Source: Vibrio nitrifigilis (GTDB lineage: Bacteria > Pseudomonadota > Gammaproteobacteria > Enterobacterales > Vibrionaceae). Taken from it: DNA of 64,000 nucleotides. Both the position numbers and the translations under genes were made by a program. The notes beneath the pieces are model-generated. The model searched no databases. It was not told the DNA's origin and saw only the letters and a program-made list of their open reading frames with translations. Shown piece by piece: positions 37,282 to 46,453 of the stretch. The number at the start of each line of letters is the position of its first letter. Within the stretch, counting starts at the first letter, position 1. The stretch is taken from the NCBI RefSeq assembly GCF_015686695.1, contig NZ_JADPMR010000001.1, positions 868,001 to 932,000 of the forward strand. Reading direction: 5' to 3'.

Positions 37282-38730
37282 ATGAAATTTATTGTTAAGC
37301 CTCATCCAGAAATTTATGTTAAAAGTGAATCAGTTCGTAAGCGTTTCACTAAGATTCTAGAAAGCAATATTCGCATCATTGTTAAGCGCAGAACGGAGTC
37401 TGTTTCGGTATTTAACCGTCGAGATCATATTGAAGTGGCCGCTGAAAGTGATGAATATTTCAACGAAGTATTGGAGATTTTGACCCATACTCCGGGCATT
37501 CACCATATCCTTGAAGTGAAACAATCGACTTTTACCGATTTGCATAATATCTACGAACAGGTTCTTGAGCACAGCAAAGATAAAATCGTAAATAAGACCT
37601 TTGCGGTACGGGCTAAACGTCGTGGTAAGCACGATTTTACCTCCATTGAACTTGAGCGTTATGTTGGTGGTGGTTTAAACCAAGCGGTAGAAAGTGCGAG
37701 TGTTAAACTGAAAAAGCCAGATGTGACTATCAATATTGAAGTTCGCGATGAGCTGTTGAATCAAGTTGATGCCCGTCATAAAGGGTTAGGTGGCTTCCCT
37801 CTTGGTACGCAAGAAGATGTATTAAGTTTGATCTCGGGTGGTTTCGACTCAGGTGTATCGAGCTACTTACATATTAAACGCGGTTCAAAAGTTCACTACT
37901 GCTTCTTTAATTTAGGTGGGCCTGCTCACGAGATTGGTGTGAAGCAAGTAGCACACTATCTTTGGAATAAATATGGTTCATCTGCCAAAGTGCGCTTTAT
38001 TGCGATTGACTTTGAACCTGTTGTCGCTGAAATCTTGGAAAAAGTCGATGACGGCCAAATGGGTGTGGTGCTAAAACGCATGTTCATGCGTGCTGCTGGA
38101 ATGGTGGCTGAAAAGTTCGGCATTCAAGCTTTAGTGACCGGTGAAGCGTTAGGTCAGGTATCGAGCCAAACCTTAACGAACTTACGTCATATCGATGGCG
38201 TAACCGATTCTTTGATTCTTCGCCCACTGATTAACTGGGATAAAGAAGATATCATTAATCTAGCGCGTGATATCGGCACGGAAGATTTTGCGAAAACCAT
38301 GCCTGAATATTGTGGCGTGATTTCTCGTAAACCAACTGTAAAAGCGGTGAAAGAGAAATTAGAGAAAGAAGAAGCGAAATTTGATTTCGGTATTCTTGAT
38401 CAAGTGGTTTACGACGCTCGTCAGATGGATATTCGTGATATTGCTAAAGAGAGTGAAGAAGCTGCTCCAGAAGTGGAATTAGTTTCTGCCGTGCAAGATC
38501 AAGCCGTCGTTCTTGATATTCGTAGCCCTGATGAGGAAGATGAACAGCCGCTAGAAATTGAGGGTGTTGAAGTTACCCATATCCCATTCTACAAACTGTC
38601 GACTAAGTTTGGTGATTTGGATCAGTCTAAAACTTACTTGCTGTATTGCCACCGTGGTGTCATGAGCCGTTTACAAGCGCTGTATCTAAAAGAGCAAGGG
38701 TTTGAAAACGTGAAGGTGTATCGCCCTTAA
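37282..38730 (+). CDS. thiI: tRNA 4-thiouridine synthase / thiamine thiazole sulfurtransferase ThiI
   Basis: A 482-residue enzyme that thiolates U8 of tRNA and supplies sulfur for the thiamine thiazole ring. It has an N-terminal ferredoxin-like domain, a THUMP domain (about 60-165), a PP-loop ATPase (SGGFDSGVSSY), the conserved PEYCGVISRKPTVKA block, and a C-terminal rhodanese domain whose persulfide Cys is at 456 (LLYCHRGVMSR), the same position as in E. coli. All catalytic residues are present, so both roles should be intact. Confidence 0.97.
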   Translation: MKFIVKPHPEIYVKSESVRKRFTKILESNIRIIVKRRTESVSVFNRRDHIEVAAESDEYFNEVLEILTHTPGIHHILEVKQSTFTDLHNIYEQVLEHSKDKIVNKTFAVRAKRRGKHDFTSIELERYVGGGLNQAVESASVKLKKPDVTINIEVRDELLNQVDARHKGLGGFPLGTQEDVLSLISGGFDSGVSSYLHIKRGSKVHYCFFNLGGPAHEIGVKQVAHYLWNKYGSSAKVRFIAIDFEPVVAEILEKVDDGQMGVVLKRMFMRAAGMVAEKFGIQALVTGEALGQVSSQTLTNLRHIDGVTDSLILRPLINWDKEDIINLARDIGTEDFAKTMPEYCGVISRKPTVKAVKEKLEKEEAKFDFGILDQVVYDARQMDIRDIAKESEEAAPEVELVSAVQDQAVVLDIRSPDEEDEQPLEIEGVEVTHIPFYKLSTKFGDLDQSKTYLLYCHRGVMSRLQALYLKEQGFENVKVYRP

Positions 38731-38761
38731 TCGATAGAAATAATTCATCTATCACAAAAAT

Positions 38762-38798
38762 TCAAACGTCACTGACATTATGCAGTGGCGTTTTTTTA
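38762..38798 (+). terminator. rho-independent terminator after thiI
   Basis: The stem AACGTCACTG / CAGTGGCGTT (one mismatch pair) is followed by seven T residues. Confidence 0.8.
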
Positions 38799-38891
38799 TG
38801 TCGGTAAAAGGGTATGTAGTAGGTGAATTATCAATAATGGATTGATAGATTATTGTGATGATTTTAATCTAATCTATTGAAATTTAGATAA

Positions 38892-39130
38892 AAAAACACC
38901 GCCCTGTTAGGCGGTGAAAATAAATTTGACAGACAGGTCAAAAAATAAATACAGGAAGTAAGTTCTGCACAGGGGATAACTGTACAAAACTGGATGGTAG
39001 AAACTACCTAACTCGAAATTCGAGTTTGCAAACACAACATCGCAACAAAAACCAATTGATTCAAAAAGAACCAAGCCGTTCAGGTTTTCGTTGCGGGGTG
39101 AAATATAGATTTTCTCTGGCTCGTTAGCAA
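38892..39130 (-). ncRNA. gcvB: GcvB small regulatory RNA
   Basis: The region is transcribed away from gcvA, the conserved position of gcvB. On the minus strand it contains the GU-rich R1-like segment TTGTTGCGATGTTGTGTTTG, then ACTTCCTGTA, ACCTGTCTGTC and the terminator CACCGCC / GGCGGTG followed by a T-run (38892-38921). These blocks occur in the same order as in E. coli GcvB. A -10 element (TATAAA, plus-strand 39138-39143) puts the 5' end near 39130, giving about 240 nt. GcvB represses many amino-acid and peptide transporter mRNAs and is activated by GcvA. A 76-codon frame on the same strand is a by-product. Confidence 0.9.
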
Positions 39131-39185
39131 CGGACAATTTATAATGTTTCAGATAAGAAAAACTAATCCATGATAGAGCAAGCTA

Positions 39186-40094
39186 ATGTCTAGAAGATTA
39201 CCGCCACTGAATTCGCTCAAAGTGTTTGAAGCCGCCGCTCGACATTTAAGTTTTACCCGCGCAGCAGAAGAGCTGTTTGTGACTCAAGCGGCAGTGAGTC
39301 ATCAAATTAAAGCGTTGGAAGAATTCCTTGGTTTAAAACTCTTTCGCCGCCGTAATCGCTCTTTGCTGTTAACAGAAGAAGGGCAAAGTTATTTTTCGGA
39401 TATTAAAGATATTTTTACCTCTATCGCAGAAGCAACGGACAAGCTATTAGAGCGGTCTGAAAAAGGGGCGTTGACTATCAGTTTGCCACCAAGTTTTGCT
39501 ATCCAGTGGTTGGTTCCTCGTCTATCGGATTTTAACCAGCAGGAGCCAGATATTGATGTTCGAATAAAGGCAGTAGATTTAGATGAAGGTTCATTAACCG
39601 ATGATGTTGATGTTGCCATTTACTATGGACGTGGCAATTGGCCGGGCTTGCGTTCGGATCTTTTGTATCAAGAATATTTAATTCCTTTGTGTTCACCCAC
39701 GTTATTACTTGGTAATAAGCCATTGGATAAATTGGCAGATTTAGCTAATCATACCTTGCTCCATGATACCTCTCGTCATTATTGGAAACAGTTTGTGAAA
39801 GATAATCACTTAGAAGGGGTGAATGTGAATCATGGCCCCATTTTTAGCCACACGACTATGGTGCTACAGGCGGCAGCTCACGGTCAGGGCATTGCATTAG
39901 GTAATAACGTATTGGCTCAGCCTGAGATGGAAGCCGGTCGCTTGATTGCGCCATTTGATGAAATATTGATGACCCCTAATGCTTTCTATGTCGTGTGTGA
40001 TGAGAAACAAGCCGACATGGCGAGAGTAGCGACTTTTCGCGACTGGATGATTAAAAAAGCCCGAAGTGAGCAAGAGGAGATGTTAGATGAGTAA
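39186..40094 (+). CDS. gcvA: LysR-type regulator GcvA (glycine cleavage / gcvB activator)
   Basis: A 302-residue LysR regulator. RRLPPLNSLKVFEAAARHLSFTRAAEELFVTQAAVSHQIKALE is the N-terminal helix-turn-helix in the form typical of GcvA; the periplasmic-binding-like effector domain follows. It is divergent from GcvB, its known target, and overlaps the next gene by eight bases, so gcvA, the hydrolase gene, ygdD and rlmM form one operon. Confidence 0.95.
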   Translation: MSRRLPPLNSLKVFEAAARHLSFTRAAEELFVTQAAVSHQIKALEEFLGLKLFRRRNRSLLLTEEGQSYFSDIKDIFTSIAEATDKLLERSEKGALTISLPPSFAIQWLVPRLSDFNQQEPDIDVRIKAVDLDEGSLTDDVDVAIYYGRGNWPGLRSDLLYQEYLIPLCSPTLLLGNKPLDKLADLANHTLLHDTSRHYWKQFVKDNHLEGVNVNHGPIFSHTTMVLQAAAHGQGIALGNNVLAQPEMEAGRLIAPFDEILMTPNAFYVVCDEKQADMARVATFRDWMIKKARSEQEEMLDE

Positions 40095-40713
40095 TGAATG
40101 GCAAATGAATGGTGAGCCAGAGGCTCCCCTGTTTATATTTGCTCATGGAGCTGGCGCAGGAATGAATCACGAATTCATGGAAAATGTTGCGTTAGGATTA
40201 GTCGATAAGGGCATTCGTGTCTTACGGTTCAATTTTCCATATATGATTAAACGCGCTGAAGATGGAAACAAACGTCCGCCAGATCGTGCACCAAAGTTAT
40301 TGGCTGCATTTGAAGACTGGATTGATAAGTTTGCCGATGAGAAGGTGGTCATAGGTGGTAAGTCGATGGGAGGACGTATGGCCTCTCATCTGGCAGAACA
40401 TCCTAAGGTTGCTGCAATTGCGTGTTTAGGGTTTCCTTTTCATCCTCCGGGCAAGCCGGAAAATTTTAAAGGCGAACATTTAGCGACAATCACTAAACCT
40501 TGCCTTATTTTACAAGGTGAGCGAGATACCTTTGGCAAACGTGAGGAGTTCGCCGATTTTACGTTTAGCGATAAGGTGCATTATGAGTTTCTGCCTGATG
40601 GTGACCATAGCTTTAAACCTCGTAAAGCATCGGGTTTTACCGAGCAAGGTAATATTGCACTTGCTGTAGAAAAATTAAGTCAGTTCATTTTTGAGGTGTA
40701 CGATGCAAGCTAA
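40087..40713 (+). CDS. alpha/beta-fold hydrolase (COG3571/TEX30-like)
   Basis: A 208-residue predicted hydrolase. FAHGAGAGMNHEFM is the oxyanion-side loop, GGKSMGGRMASH contains the nucleophile (GxSxG), ILQGERDTFG supplies the Asp, and DGDHSFKPRK the His. Substrate unknown. It overlaps gcvA at its start and ygdD at its end, consistent with a tight operon. Confidence 0.85.
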   Translation: MSNEWQMNGEPEAPLFIFAHGAGAGMNHEFMENVALGLVDKGIRVLRFNFPYMIKRAEDGNKRPPDRAPKLLAAFEDWIDKFADEKVVIGGKSMGGRMASHLAEHPKVAAIACLGFPFHPPGKPENFKGEHLATITKPCLILQGERDTFGKREEFADFTFSDKVHYEFLPDGDHSFKPRKASGFTEQGNIALAVEKLSQFIFEVYDAS

Positions 40714-41104
40714 ATCTTTACTCGCGATTGGTGGGATATTTTCAGGATTAGGCGTTGTTTTGGGGGCGTTTGCTGCCCACGGATTGAAGAGCATCGTTAC
40801 CCCAAAAATGGACGCAGTTTTTCAAGTGGGCGTACATTACCAATTTATTCATGCAGCGGCGATTTTGCTGGTAGGCGTGCTGATGTTATTGCCTAACTTT
40901 AGTGCCGCGGCGCAAAAAAATTTCAGTCGTGCGGCGATTTGCTTTATCATCGGCATCTTTTGTTTTAGTGGTAGTTTGTATGCCCTTGCCTTAACCGGTG
41001 TGAAGTGGATTGGCCCGATTACTCCTTTGGGCGGATTACTGTTTATTCTAGGTTGGGTATTCTTTGTGGTAGCAGCGCTAAAAAGTAATGAGGTGAATTC
41101 GTGA
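40703..41104 (+). CDS. ygdD: DUF423 family membrane protein YgdD
   Basis: A 133-residue protein with four membrane helices (about 5-25, 45-65, 75-97, 103-125). GLGVVLGAFAAHGLK near the N-terminus is the DUF423 signature. ATG at 40703 is preceded by GAGGTG. Function unknown. It overlaps the genes on both sides. Confidence 0.93.
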   Translation: MQAKSLLAIGGIFSGLGVVLGAFAAHGLKSIVTPKMDAVFQVGVHYQFIHAAAILLVGVLMLLPNFSAAAQKNFSRAAICFIIGIFCFSGSLYALALTGVKWIGPITPLGGLLFILGWVFFVVAALKSNEVNS

Positions 41105-42192
41105 AACAAGTCATGCTCTATTGTCGCTCTGGTTTTGAAAAAGAGTGTGCGGGAGAGATTCAAGATAAAGCGACGCAGTTGGAAGTATTTGGTTTCCCGC
41201 GGTTAAAAAGTAATAGCGGCTTTGTTTTATTTGAGTGCTACCAAGATGGCGATGCTGAAAAGCTGATTCGCCAAATCGATTTCCAAGCGCTGATTTTTGC
41301 TCGTCAAATGTTTGCTGTAGCGGCAGAGTGGCAAGATCTACCAAAAGAAGACCGTATCTCACCTATGTTAGCTGATCTGGCTGATGTAGAGTCTTTACCG
41401 CGTTGTGGTGAGCTTCGTATCGAAACACCAGATACGAATGAAGCCAAAGAGTTATTGAAGTTTTGTCGCAAGTTTACTGTGCCACTTCGTCAAGCGATGC
41501 GTGGTAAAGGTTTATTGCACAAAACAGAAAGCAATAAAAAGCCAGTTATGCACGTGTGCTTTGTTGCGCCTGGTCACTGCTTTGCCGGTTTCTCTTATCC
41601 AGGAAATAACTCGCAGTTCTTTATGGGGATTCCGCGTCTGAAGTTCCCTGCGGATGCACCTAGCCGTTCAACGTTGAAACTGGAAGAAGCATTTCATGTT
41701 TTCATTCCTCGTGACGAATGGGAAGAGCGCTTGGCGCCCGGTATGTGGGCGGTCGATTTAGGTGCTTGTCCGGGAGGATGGACTTATCAACTCGTCAAAC
41801 GTTCGATGTTCGTTCATGCGATTGATAACGGTATGATGGCCGATAGCTTGATGGAAACAGGGCAAGTTCATCACCATATGGTTGATGGGTTTAAATTTGA
41901 ACCTCCGCGTAAGAATGTTACTTGGATTGTGTGCGACATGATCGAGAAGCCATCGCGAGTTGCTCAGTTAATGGGAGAATGGCTTATTTCTGGCTGGGCG
42001 AAAGAAGCTATCTTTAACCTTAAGTTGCCAATGAAAGGTCGTTACGACGAAGTGTTAGATGATATTGAGAACTTGAAGGTTTTCTTGAAAGAAAATGATG
42101 TGAAATTCCGTCTTCAAGCGAAACATCTTTACCATGATCGTGAAGAGATTACGGTTGCGGTACAAGTGTTATCGAATATTTCGCCACACTAA
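41101..42192 (+). CDS. rlmM: 23S rRNA (cytidine2498-2'-O)-methyltransferase RlmM
   Basis: A 363-residue SAM-dependent enzyme that methylates the ribose of C2498 in 23S rRNA. GTG start, overlapping ygdD by four bases. It has an N-terminal THUMP-like region, then the Rossmann-type methyltransferase core: WAVDLGACPGGWTYQL (motif I), VDGFKFEPP, WIVCDMIEKP (catalytic Asp) and FNLKLPMKGRY (catalytic Lys). The K-D-K-E style residues expected for 2'-O-methylation are present as far as can be read. Confidence 0.95.
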   Translation: MKQVMLYCRSGFEKECAGEIQDKATQLEVFGFPRLKSNSGFVLFECYQDGDAEKLIRQIDFQALIFARQMFAVAAEWQDLPKEDRISPMLADLADVESLPRCGELRIETPDTNEAKELLKFCRKFTVPLRQAMRGKGLLHKTESNKKPVMHVCFVAPGHCFAGFSYPGNNSQFFMGIPRLKFPADAPSRSTLKLEEAFHVFIPRDEWEERLAPGMWAVDLGACPGGWTYQLVKRSMFVHAIDNGMMADSLMETGQVHHHMVDGFKFEPPRKNVTWIVCDMIEKPSRVAQLMGEWLISGWAKEAIFNLKLPMKGRYDEVLDDIENLKVFLKENDVKFRLQAKHLYHDREEITVAVQVLSNISPH

Positions 42193-42208
42193 TTAAGAAT
42201 GAATAAAG

Positions 42209-42242
42209 AAAGGGCGCCGCAGTGACTGAGGCGCTCTTTTTA
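42209..42242. terminator. terminator between convergent rlmM and xni
   Basis: The stem AGGGCGCC / GGCGCTCT with one G-T pair is followed by a T-run and preceded by an A-rich flank. Confidence 0.75.
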
Positions 42243-42256
42243 TTTCTACTCGGTGG

Positions 42257-43042
42257 TTATGCTTGTTCGTTATCCGCTGGGTTAAAACGAATATCTTGCA
42301 GGTTAAATCCAAGCTCGATATCGGTTTTAAGCTTTGAAACCTGACGGCAAATACGTGCCATTTCTATATGTTCATCCAACTTTTTACGATATTTTTTTGG
42401 GAGTTCTTCACTGGCATAGGCACTTTCGATATCTGGAAATTGGGTTAAGATCTCTTTGGCGGCTTTAGGACCAATTCCCGGTACGCCAGGTACTTGGCTT
42501 GAGCTTACCCCGGTTAATCCCCAGTAGTCTGCAAGCTGCTCAGGTTTAACGCCAAATTCATCGGCAATAAACGGGGCATCTAACCAGCGTTGCTGAAAGT
42601 AATCTCTGATTTGTAGTGTAGGAGAAAGAATTTGGCAGTAACCTTTATCGGTAGAAATGATGGTCACTTTTTCTTGATGAGCAGCCACTTTTGTCGCTAG
42701 TGTCGCAACCAGATCATCAGCCTCATCTCCGCTAGAAAGCAGTGAATCAACGCCTAATTCCCACCATGCATCTTGAATGGACTCCAGTCCTTGTTGTAGT
42801 GGTTCAGGCATCGGTTTTCTTCCTGCTTTATACTCGGGTAGGAGTTCCGCGCGCCAACCTCTATCTTGTAAGTGATGATCAAATACCGCAATGATATGGG
42901 TAGGATCTGATTCGTTGATGATACGAGTGAGTGTTTTACTGGTGGTATCGATTGTGCGGGCAATATCCGTCGGATCCGTTTGGACCGCGTGATTGCGACG
43001 AATAAGGTTGAGAGCATCGATAATAACCAGATGAATAGACAT
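42257..43042 (-). CDS. xni: flap endonuclease Xni (ExoIX)
   Basis: A 261-residue 5'-nuclease. IIDALNLIRRNHA opens the domain, GDEADDLVATLA and STDKGYCQIL carry the acidic metal ligands, and the helix-hairpin-helix GVPGIGPKAAKEIL follows. It lacks the fused polymerase of PolA and matches the short Xni proteins. The rlmM/xni/ppnN neighbourhood is conserved. Confidence 0.94.
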   Translation of the reverse strand: MSIHLVIIDALNLIRRNHAVQTDPTDIARTIDTTSKTLTRIINESDPTHIIAVFDHHLQDRGWRAELLPEYKAGRKPMPEPLQQGLESIQDAWWELGVDSLLSSGDEADDLVATLATKVAAHQEKVTIISTDKGYCQILSPTLQIRDYFQQRWLDAPFIADEFGVKPEQLADYWGLTGVSSSQVPGVPGIGPKAAKEILTQFPDIESAYASEELPKKYRKKLDEHIEMARICRQVSKLKTDIELGFNLQDIRFNPADNEQA

Positions 43043-43131
43043 AATAAATAAACAATAAGGGCTGATAAGCCCTTATTGTAATGATATTAAATGGAATTAC
43101 TACCAGGGATAGTGGTTAGACATCTCAGGTA

Positions 43132-44490
43132 TTATTGCACGATTTTATAGCAGGGTTCGTAGGCACTTCCTCCAGGAAGCTTCATACGATTTTGCGCAAC
43201 AAAATCTTTGAGTAATGTATCCATTTTTTTCATTAATGATGGTTCTCCATGGATTTCAAATGGGCCATGTTGTTCAATTTCGGCAATCCCTTCGGATTTA
43301 ACATTACCTGCAACAATGCCAGAAAATGCACGCCGTAAGTTAGCGGCTAACTCCTGCGGGGCCTGGTTAAGGTGCAAGTCCAAATTGGCCATATTTTCAT
43401 GGGTCGGTTCAAATGGCATTTGGAATTCAGGAGCGATCTTTAATGACCAGTTAAAGCTGTATGCATCTTCCATATCTTTACGATGTTGACGAACCATAGG
43501 CATGGATTTTTTCATGATACGAGCTGCTTCTGCGGGATCGCCAATTACAATTTTATACAGTTTTTGGGCATCTTGGCCTAATGTATCGCCAACAAATTGA
43601 TCGATAGAACGGAAGTAAGCTTCACTCTCTTTCGGCCCTGTCAGTATGATAGGCAATGGTTGTTCTGAATTATCAGGATGCATCATTATACCTAAGATGT
43701 AGAGCAACTCTTCAGCAGTGCCCGGCCCCCCAGGGAAGATAATAATGCCATGGCCCAAGCGAACAAAGGCTTCCAGACGTTTTTCAATATCTGGCATGAT
43801 GATTAATTCATTCACAATCGGGTTTGGTGGCTCAGCCGCAATAATTGATGGTTCGGTTAGGCCGATATAACGTTGGTCGGCATAGCGCTGCTTTGCATGA
43901 CCGATAGCTGCGCCTTTCATCGGGCCTTCCATCGCACCAGGGCCGCAACCAGTACAAACATTGAGTTCGCGCAATCCGAGCTCGTTGCCCACTTCACGAG
44001 TGTACTGGTACTCAATGTCGTTAATAGAATGTCCGCCCCAACATACCACTAGATTTGGAGTTAAGCCTGGAATCAGTGCGCCTGCATTACGTAAAATGGC
44101 AAAGACTAAGTTAGTGAGGTAAGTGGTATCTGAATTATCGGCATTCGGACCACTTTGCAATTGCATATTGACGTAAACAATATCGCGTAGCACAGAAAAA
44201 AGGTGCTCTTGAATGCCGGTAATGATTTGACCATCAACAAAAGCATGTTCTGGTGGGTTAACCAGTTCTAGTTTTATGCCTCGTTCGCGGCGCATAACGT
44301 TGATGTCGAAGTTTTTATATTTATCAAGCAGCTCTTTTGAGTTATCGGTGTGGCTACCTGAATTAAGAACAGCGAGGCTGCAATTACGGTACAGTTGGTA
44401 CAGTTCGCTAGTCGCTGTATTTTTAAGTTGTTCTACTTCCAGCTGCGATAACAAATCCATACTGCCTGCAGGGCTGACTTGTGTAATCAT
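43132..44490 (-). CDS. ppnN: nucleotide 5'-monophosphate nucleosidase PpnN
   Basis: A 452-residue LOG-family enzyme that cleaves nucleoside monophosphates to base and ribose 5-phosphate and is controlled by (p)ppGpp in E. coli. The core motifs are VVCWGGHSIND, CTGCGPGAMEGPMKGA and IIFPGGPGTAEELLYILGI (PGGxGTxxE). Its N- and C-terminal extensions match PpnN rather than short LOG proteins. It is followed by xni in the same direction. Confidence 0.95.
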   Translation of the reverse strand: MITQVSPAGSMDLLSQLEVEQLKNTATSELYQLYRNCSLAVLNSGSHTDNSKELLDKYKNFDINVMRRERGIKLELVNPPEHAFVDGQIITGIQEHLFSVLRDIVYVNMQLQSGPNADNSDTTYLTNLVFAILRNAGALIPGLTPNLVVCWGGHSINDIEYQYTREVGNELGLRELNVCTGCGPGAMEGPMKGAAIGHAKQRYADQRYIGLTEPSIIAAEPPNPIVNELIIMPDIEKRLEAFVRLGHGIIIFPGGPGTAEELLYILGIMMHPDNSEQPLPIILTGPKESEAYFRSIDQFVGDTLGQDAQKLYKIVIGDPAEAARIMKKSMPMVRQHRKDMEDAYSFNWSLKIAPEFQMPFEPTHENMANLDLHLNQAPQELAANLRRAFSGIVAGNVKSEGIAEIEQHGPFEIHGEPSLMKKMDTLLKDFVAQNRMKLPGGSAYEPCYKIVQ

Positions 44491-44862
44491 ACTGGCCTCC
44501 TTACTACGAGGAAAATAAAACCACTTCTGTGTTAGCCGCTTTGAGCGCTCAGAAATGGAAGTGGTCGGTTAATTAAAGCTCAATATGTCCAATAAAGAAA
44601 TGTGACCGTCGGTTACGCCTAAATCTTTGTTGGTTAGAAAGTGGATTAAATATAGCGAATATCACTTATTCAATCACTTAGCTCGTATAGTTAACAATCT
44701 AGTGTGCATTTTTAGTGATCGGGAATCGTTCATTTATCAGGATGTGAGAGGGCGCACGTTATTCTTGCTAAATCGCTGGTTTTTTGTACACGGTGTGTTT
44801 AGGCGGGGTTATGCGAAAAAACCAGCATTGAATGTGCAAAGTGATTTGAGAGTAGGAGTCTC
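44491..44862. other. intergenic region between the diguanylate cyclase and ppnN
   Basis: Both flanking genes run leftward, so this holds the 3' end of the cyclase transcript and the ppnN promoter. A large-loop stem (ACCACTTC / GAAGTGGT, 44519-44566) with a T-rich tail on the minus strand may be the cyclase terminator. An 84-codon plus-strand frame in this gap has no ribosome site and is not supported. Confidence 0.4.
44517..44567 (-). terminator. possible terminator of the diguanylate cyclase gene
   Basis: On the minus strand, ACCACTTC and GAAGTGGT form an 8-bp stem around a roughly 30-base insert that itself contains the palindrome GAGCGCTC. A TTTTATTTT tail follows. It is a large loop for a simple terminator; a 5' leader structure of ppnN is the alternative. 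Confidence 0.4.
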
Positions 44863-46167
44863 TTATGTCCAAGCTAATTGATTAGAGCCAAAGTTCTTTA
44901 TTTCTGTTAATGATTTTCCGAGTTGATCGAGCAAAATATCAGGAGTGTCAGCATCTTGGAATGCAGAACATGCAACGCTTACTGTGATTTGTAAACTACG
45001 GTCGCGAAACTTAAATGGTAATAACGCGATGTTACGTTGGATTTTTTGTATCAACACAAGTGCTTCTTTATCTGAATGATTGGGCAGAATTAGGCTAAAT
45101 TCTTCTCCACCGAAGCGTGCTAACACATCGTTTTGTTTCAACTCTTTATTGATGGTACGAGTGATTATTTTTAATGCCTTATCACCCGCACTATAGCCAA
45201 AATGTTCATTCACCTGTTTAAAATTATCAATGTCGATTAAGGCAATACGCAGGCTATGTTGATTACGAATCCAGCGGCGATACTCAATTTCTAACTGATC
45301 GTTAAATGCATTGCGATTTAATGTATTGGTTAACGGGTCCATTAACAGTCGTTGAGCTTGGTCTGCTAGACGACGACGATATTCTTGCGTGCTATCACTC
45401 AACGCTTCTATTTGTCTTTGTGAATATTGAATTTGTTCAACTAACAATTGTTCTCTGCGTTGGGCTTGCTCAAGTTGATCGGTTAGGCTGGCCAGCTCGC
45501 TTATCAAGGGAGTCATACGAGTTTGTAAAGATGAAAAGTCTTTATCGTTTACTAATGATTGCTGACTGCGGTGTACGACACTTTTCAGACTTTTTTTGAG
45601 TGCTTGTCGATGTATCAGATCCGATTGGCTTTGCTGTGCGACTTGTTCGGTTCCGTGGCGCAATTTCTGCAATGATTCATTCGTTTGATCAAGAAAACGT
45701 TCCGAGCTTTTCCGTTCACTTTCGGTACCTAATACCACCAATTGAAGTACCTGAAGTGTGAGTTCTAGTAATGCGCTCGCACTCACACCAAGTAGCAATT
45801 TGGCACGGATGTCGACTAAAAGATCGCCATATTCCCCTTCAAAATCCAGTTCAGTAATGACATGTTGTAGCTCCTTATTCAGGCTCTTTAGCTGTTCACT
45901 ACTGGCCTCATATCCCACTATTTCTTGGATAGTGCTTTCACGATTTGAGGTTAGGATCTTAATTGTAATGTCATAAAGATTGAGTAACTGGCATGCTTTT
46001 TCTGTATCTGAACTTTGATGAGTTGACGCAAAACTCAGCAAGTTATGCAAGTCACGTTTTATACGTTCTGGGAGGTTAGGAACTCGGAGTAAACAATCAC
46101 TACTGCGCTTTAGCTGAACCGCTAATTTAGTAGGGGACTCTGTTGTAGAGCTGTACTGCATGACCAA
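44863..46167 (-). CDS. GGDEF diguanylate cyclase with long helical N-terminus
   Basis: A 434-residue soluble protein. The first 260 residues are helical, ending in a coiled coil (about 190-265), with no recognised sensor domain. The GGDEF domain (about 270-430) has DPLTNTLNRNAF, LIDIDNFKQVNEHFGYSAGDKAL and the active-site motif GGEEF at 353-357, so it should synthesise c-di-GMP. The inhibitory-site position reads KQND, with Lys in place of Arg in RxxD, so normal product inhibition may be lost. A perfect inverted repeat lies just upstream of its start. Confidence 0.88.
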   Translation of the reverse strand: MVMQYSSTTESPTKLAVQLKRSSDCLLRVPNLPERIKRDLHNLLSFASTHQSSDTEKACQLLNLYDITIKILTSNRESTIQEIVGYEASSEQLKSLNKELQHVITELDFEGEYGDLLVDIRAKLLLGVSASALLELTLQVLQLVVLGTESERKSSERFLDQTNESLQKLRHGTEQVAQQSQSDLIHRQALKKSLKSVVHRSQQSLVNDKDFSSLQTRMTPLISELASLTDQLEQAQRREQLLVEQIQYSQRQIEALSDSTQEYRRRLADQAQRLLMDPLTNTLNRNAFNDQLEIEYRRWIRNQHSLRIALIDIDNFKQVNEHFGYSAGDKALKIITRTINKELKQNDVLARFGGEEFSLILPNHSDKEALVLIQKIQRNIALLPFKFRDRSLQITVSVACSAFQDADTPDILLDQLGKSLTEIKNFGSNQLAWT

Positions 46168-46189
46168 GTTTCCTGAAACAGTTCAAACG

Positions 46190-46226
46190 GCATACTTGCA
46201 AGTCAACGTTAAGACTGCAAGTATGC
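46190..46226. promoter_or_regulatory. perfect 11-bp inverted repeat upstream of the diguanylate cyclase gene
   Basis: GCATACTTGCA and TGCAAGTATGC are perfect inverted arms separated by 15 bases, 23-59 bases before the start codon of the leftward cyclase gene. No T-run follows on either strand, which argues against a terminator and for an operator or a leader-RNA hairpin. Confidence 0.55.
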
Positions 46227-46453
46227 AAAGAAGAGGATGAGATGGGCGTTGTGCTTACTTAATAATATCTAACGATCGTACGATTTTCGGTGAAAATGTG
46301 TGGGGTAAGCCGACTTAATGGGTGGCTTATCTAAGCATCAACTTGAAATCAAAAGAAAAGAAACAACGCTATTCATAAAAGTAATGATATCAAATAATAA
46401 TGGTTTACGACAAGGAACATCTCCATTATTAGTACGATATACGCTTTGTCGAT

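Noticed and set aside
38907..39137. 76-codon minus-strand frame next to gcvA
   Set aside because: It coincides with GcvB, ends inside its terminator stem, and has no ribosome site.
44627..44881. 84-codon plus-strand frame between the cyclase and ppnN
   Set aside because: No ribosome site, unusual composition (rich in Phe, Arg and Val), and it overlaps the 3' end of the cyclase gene.
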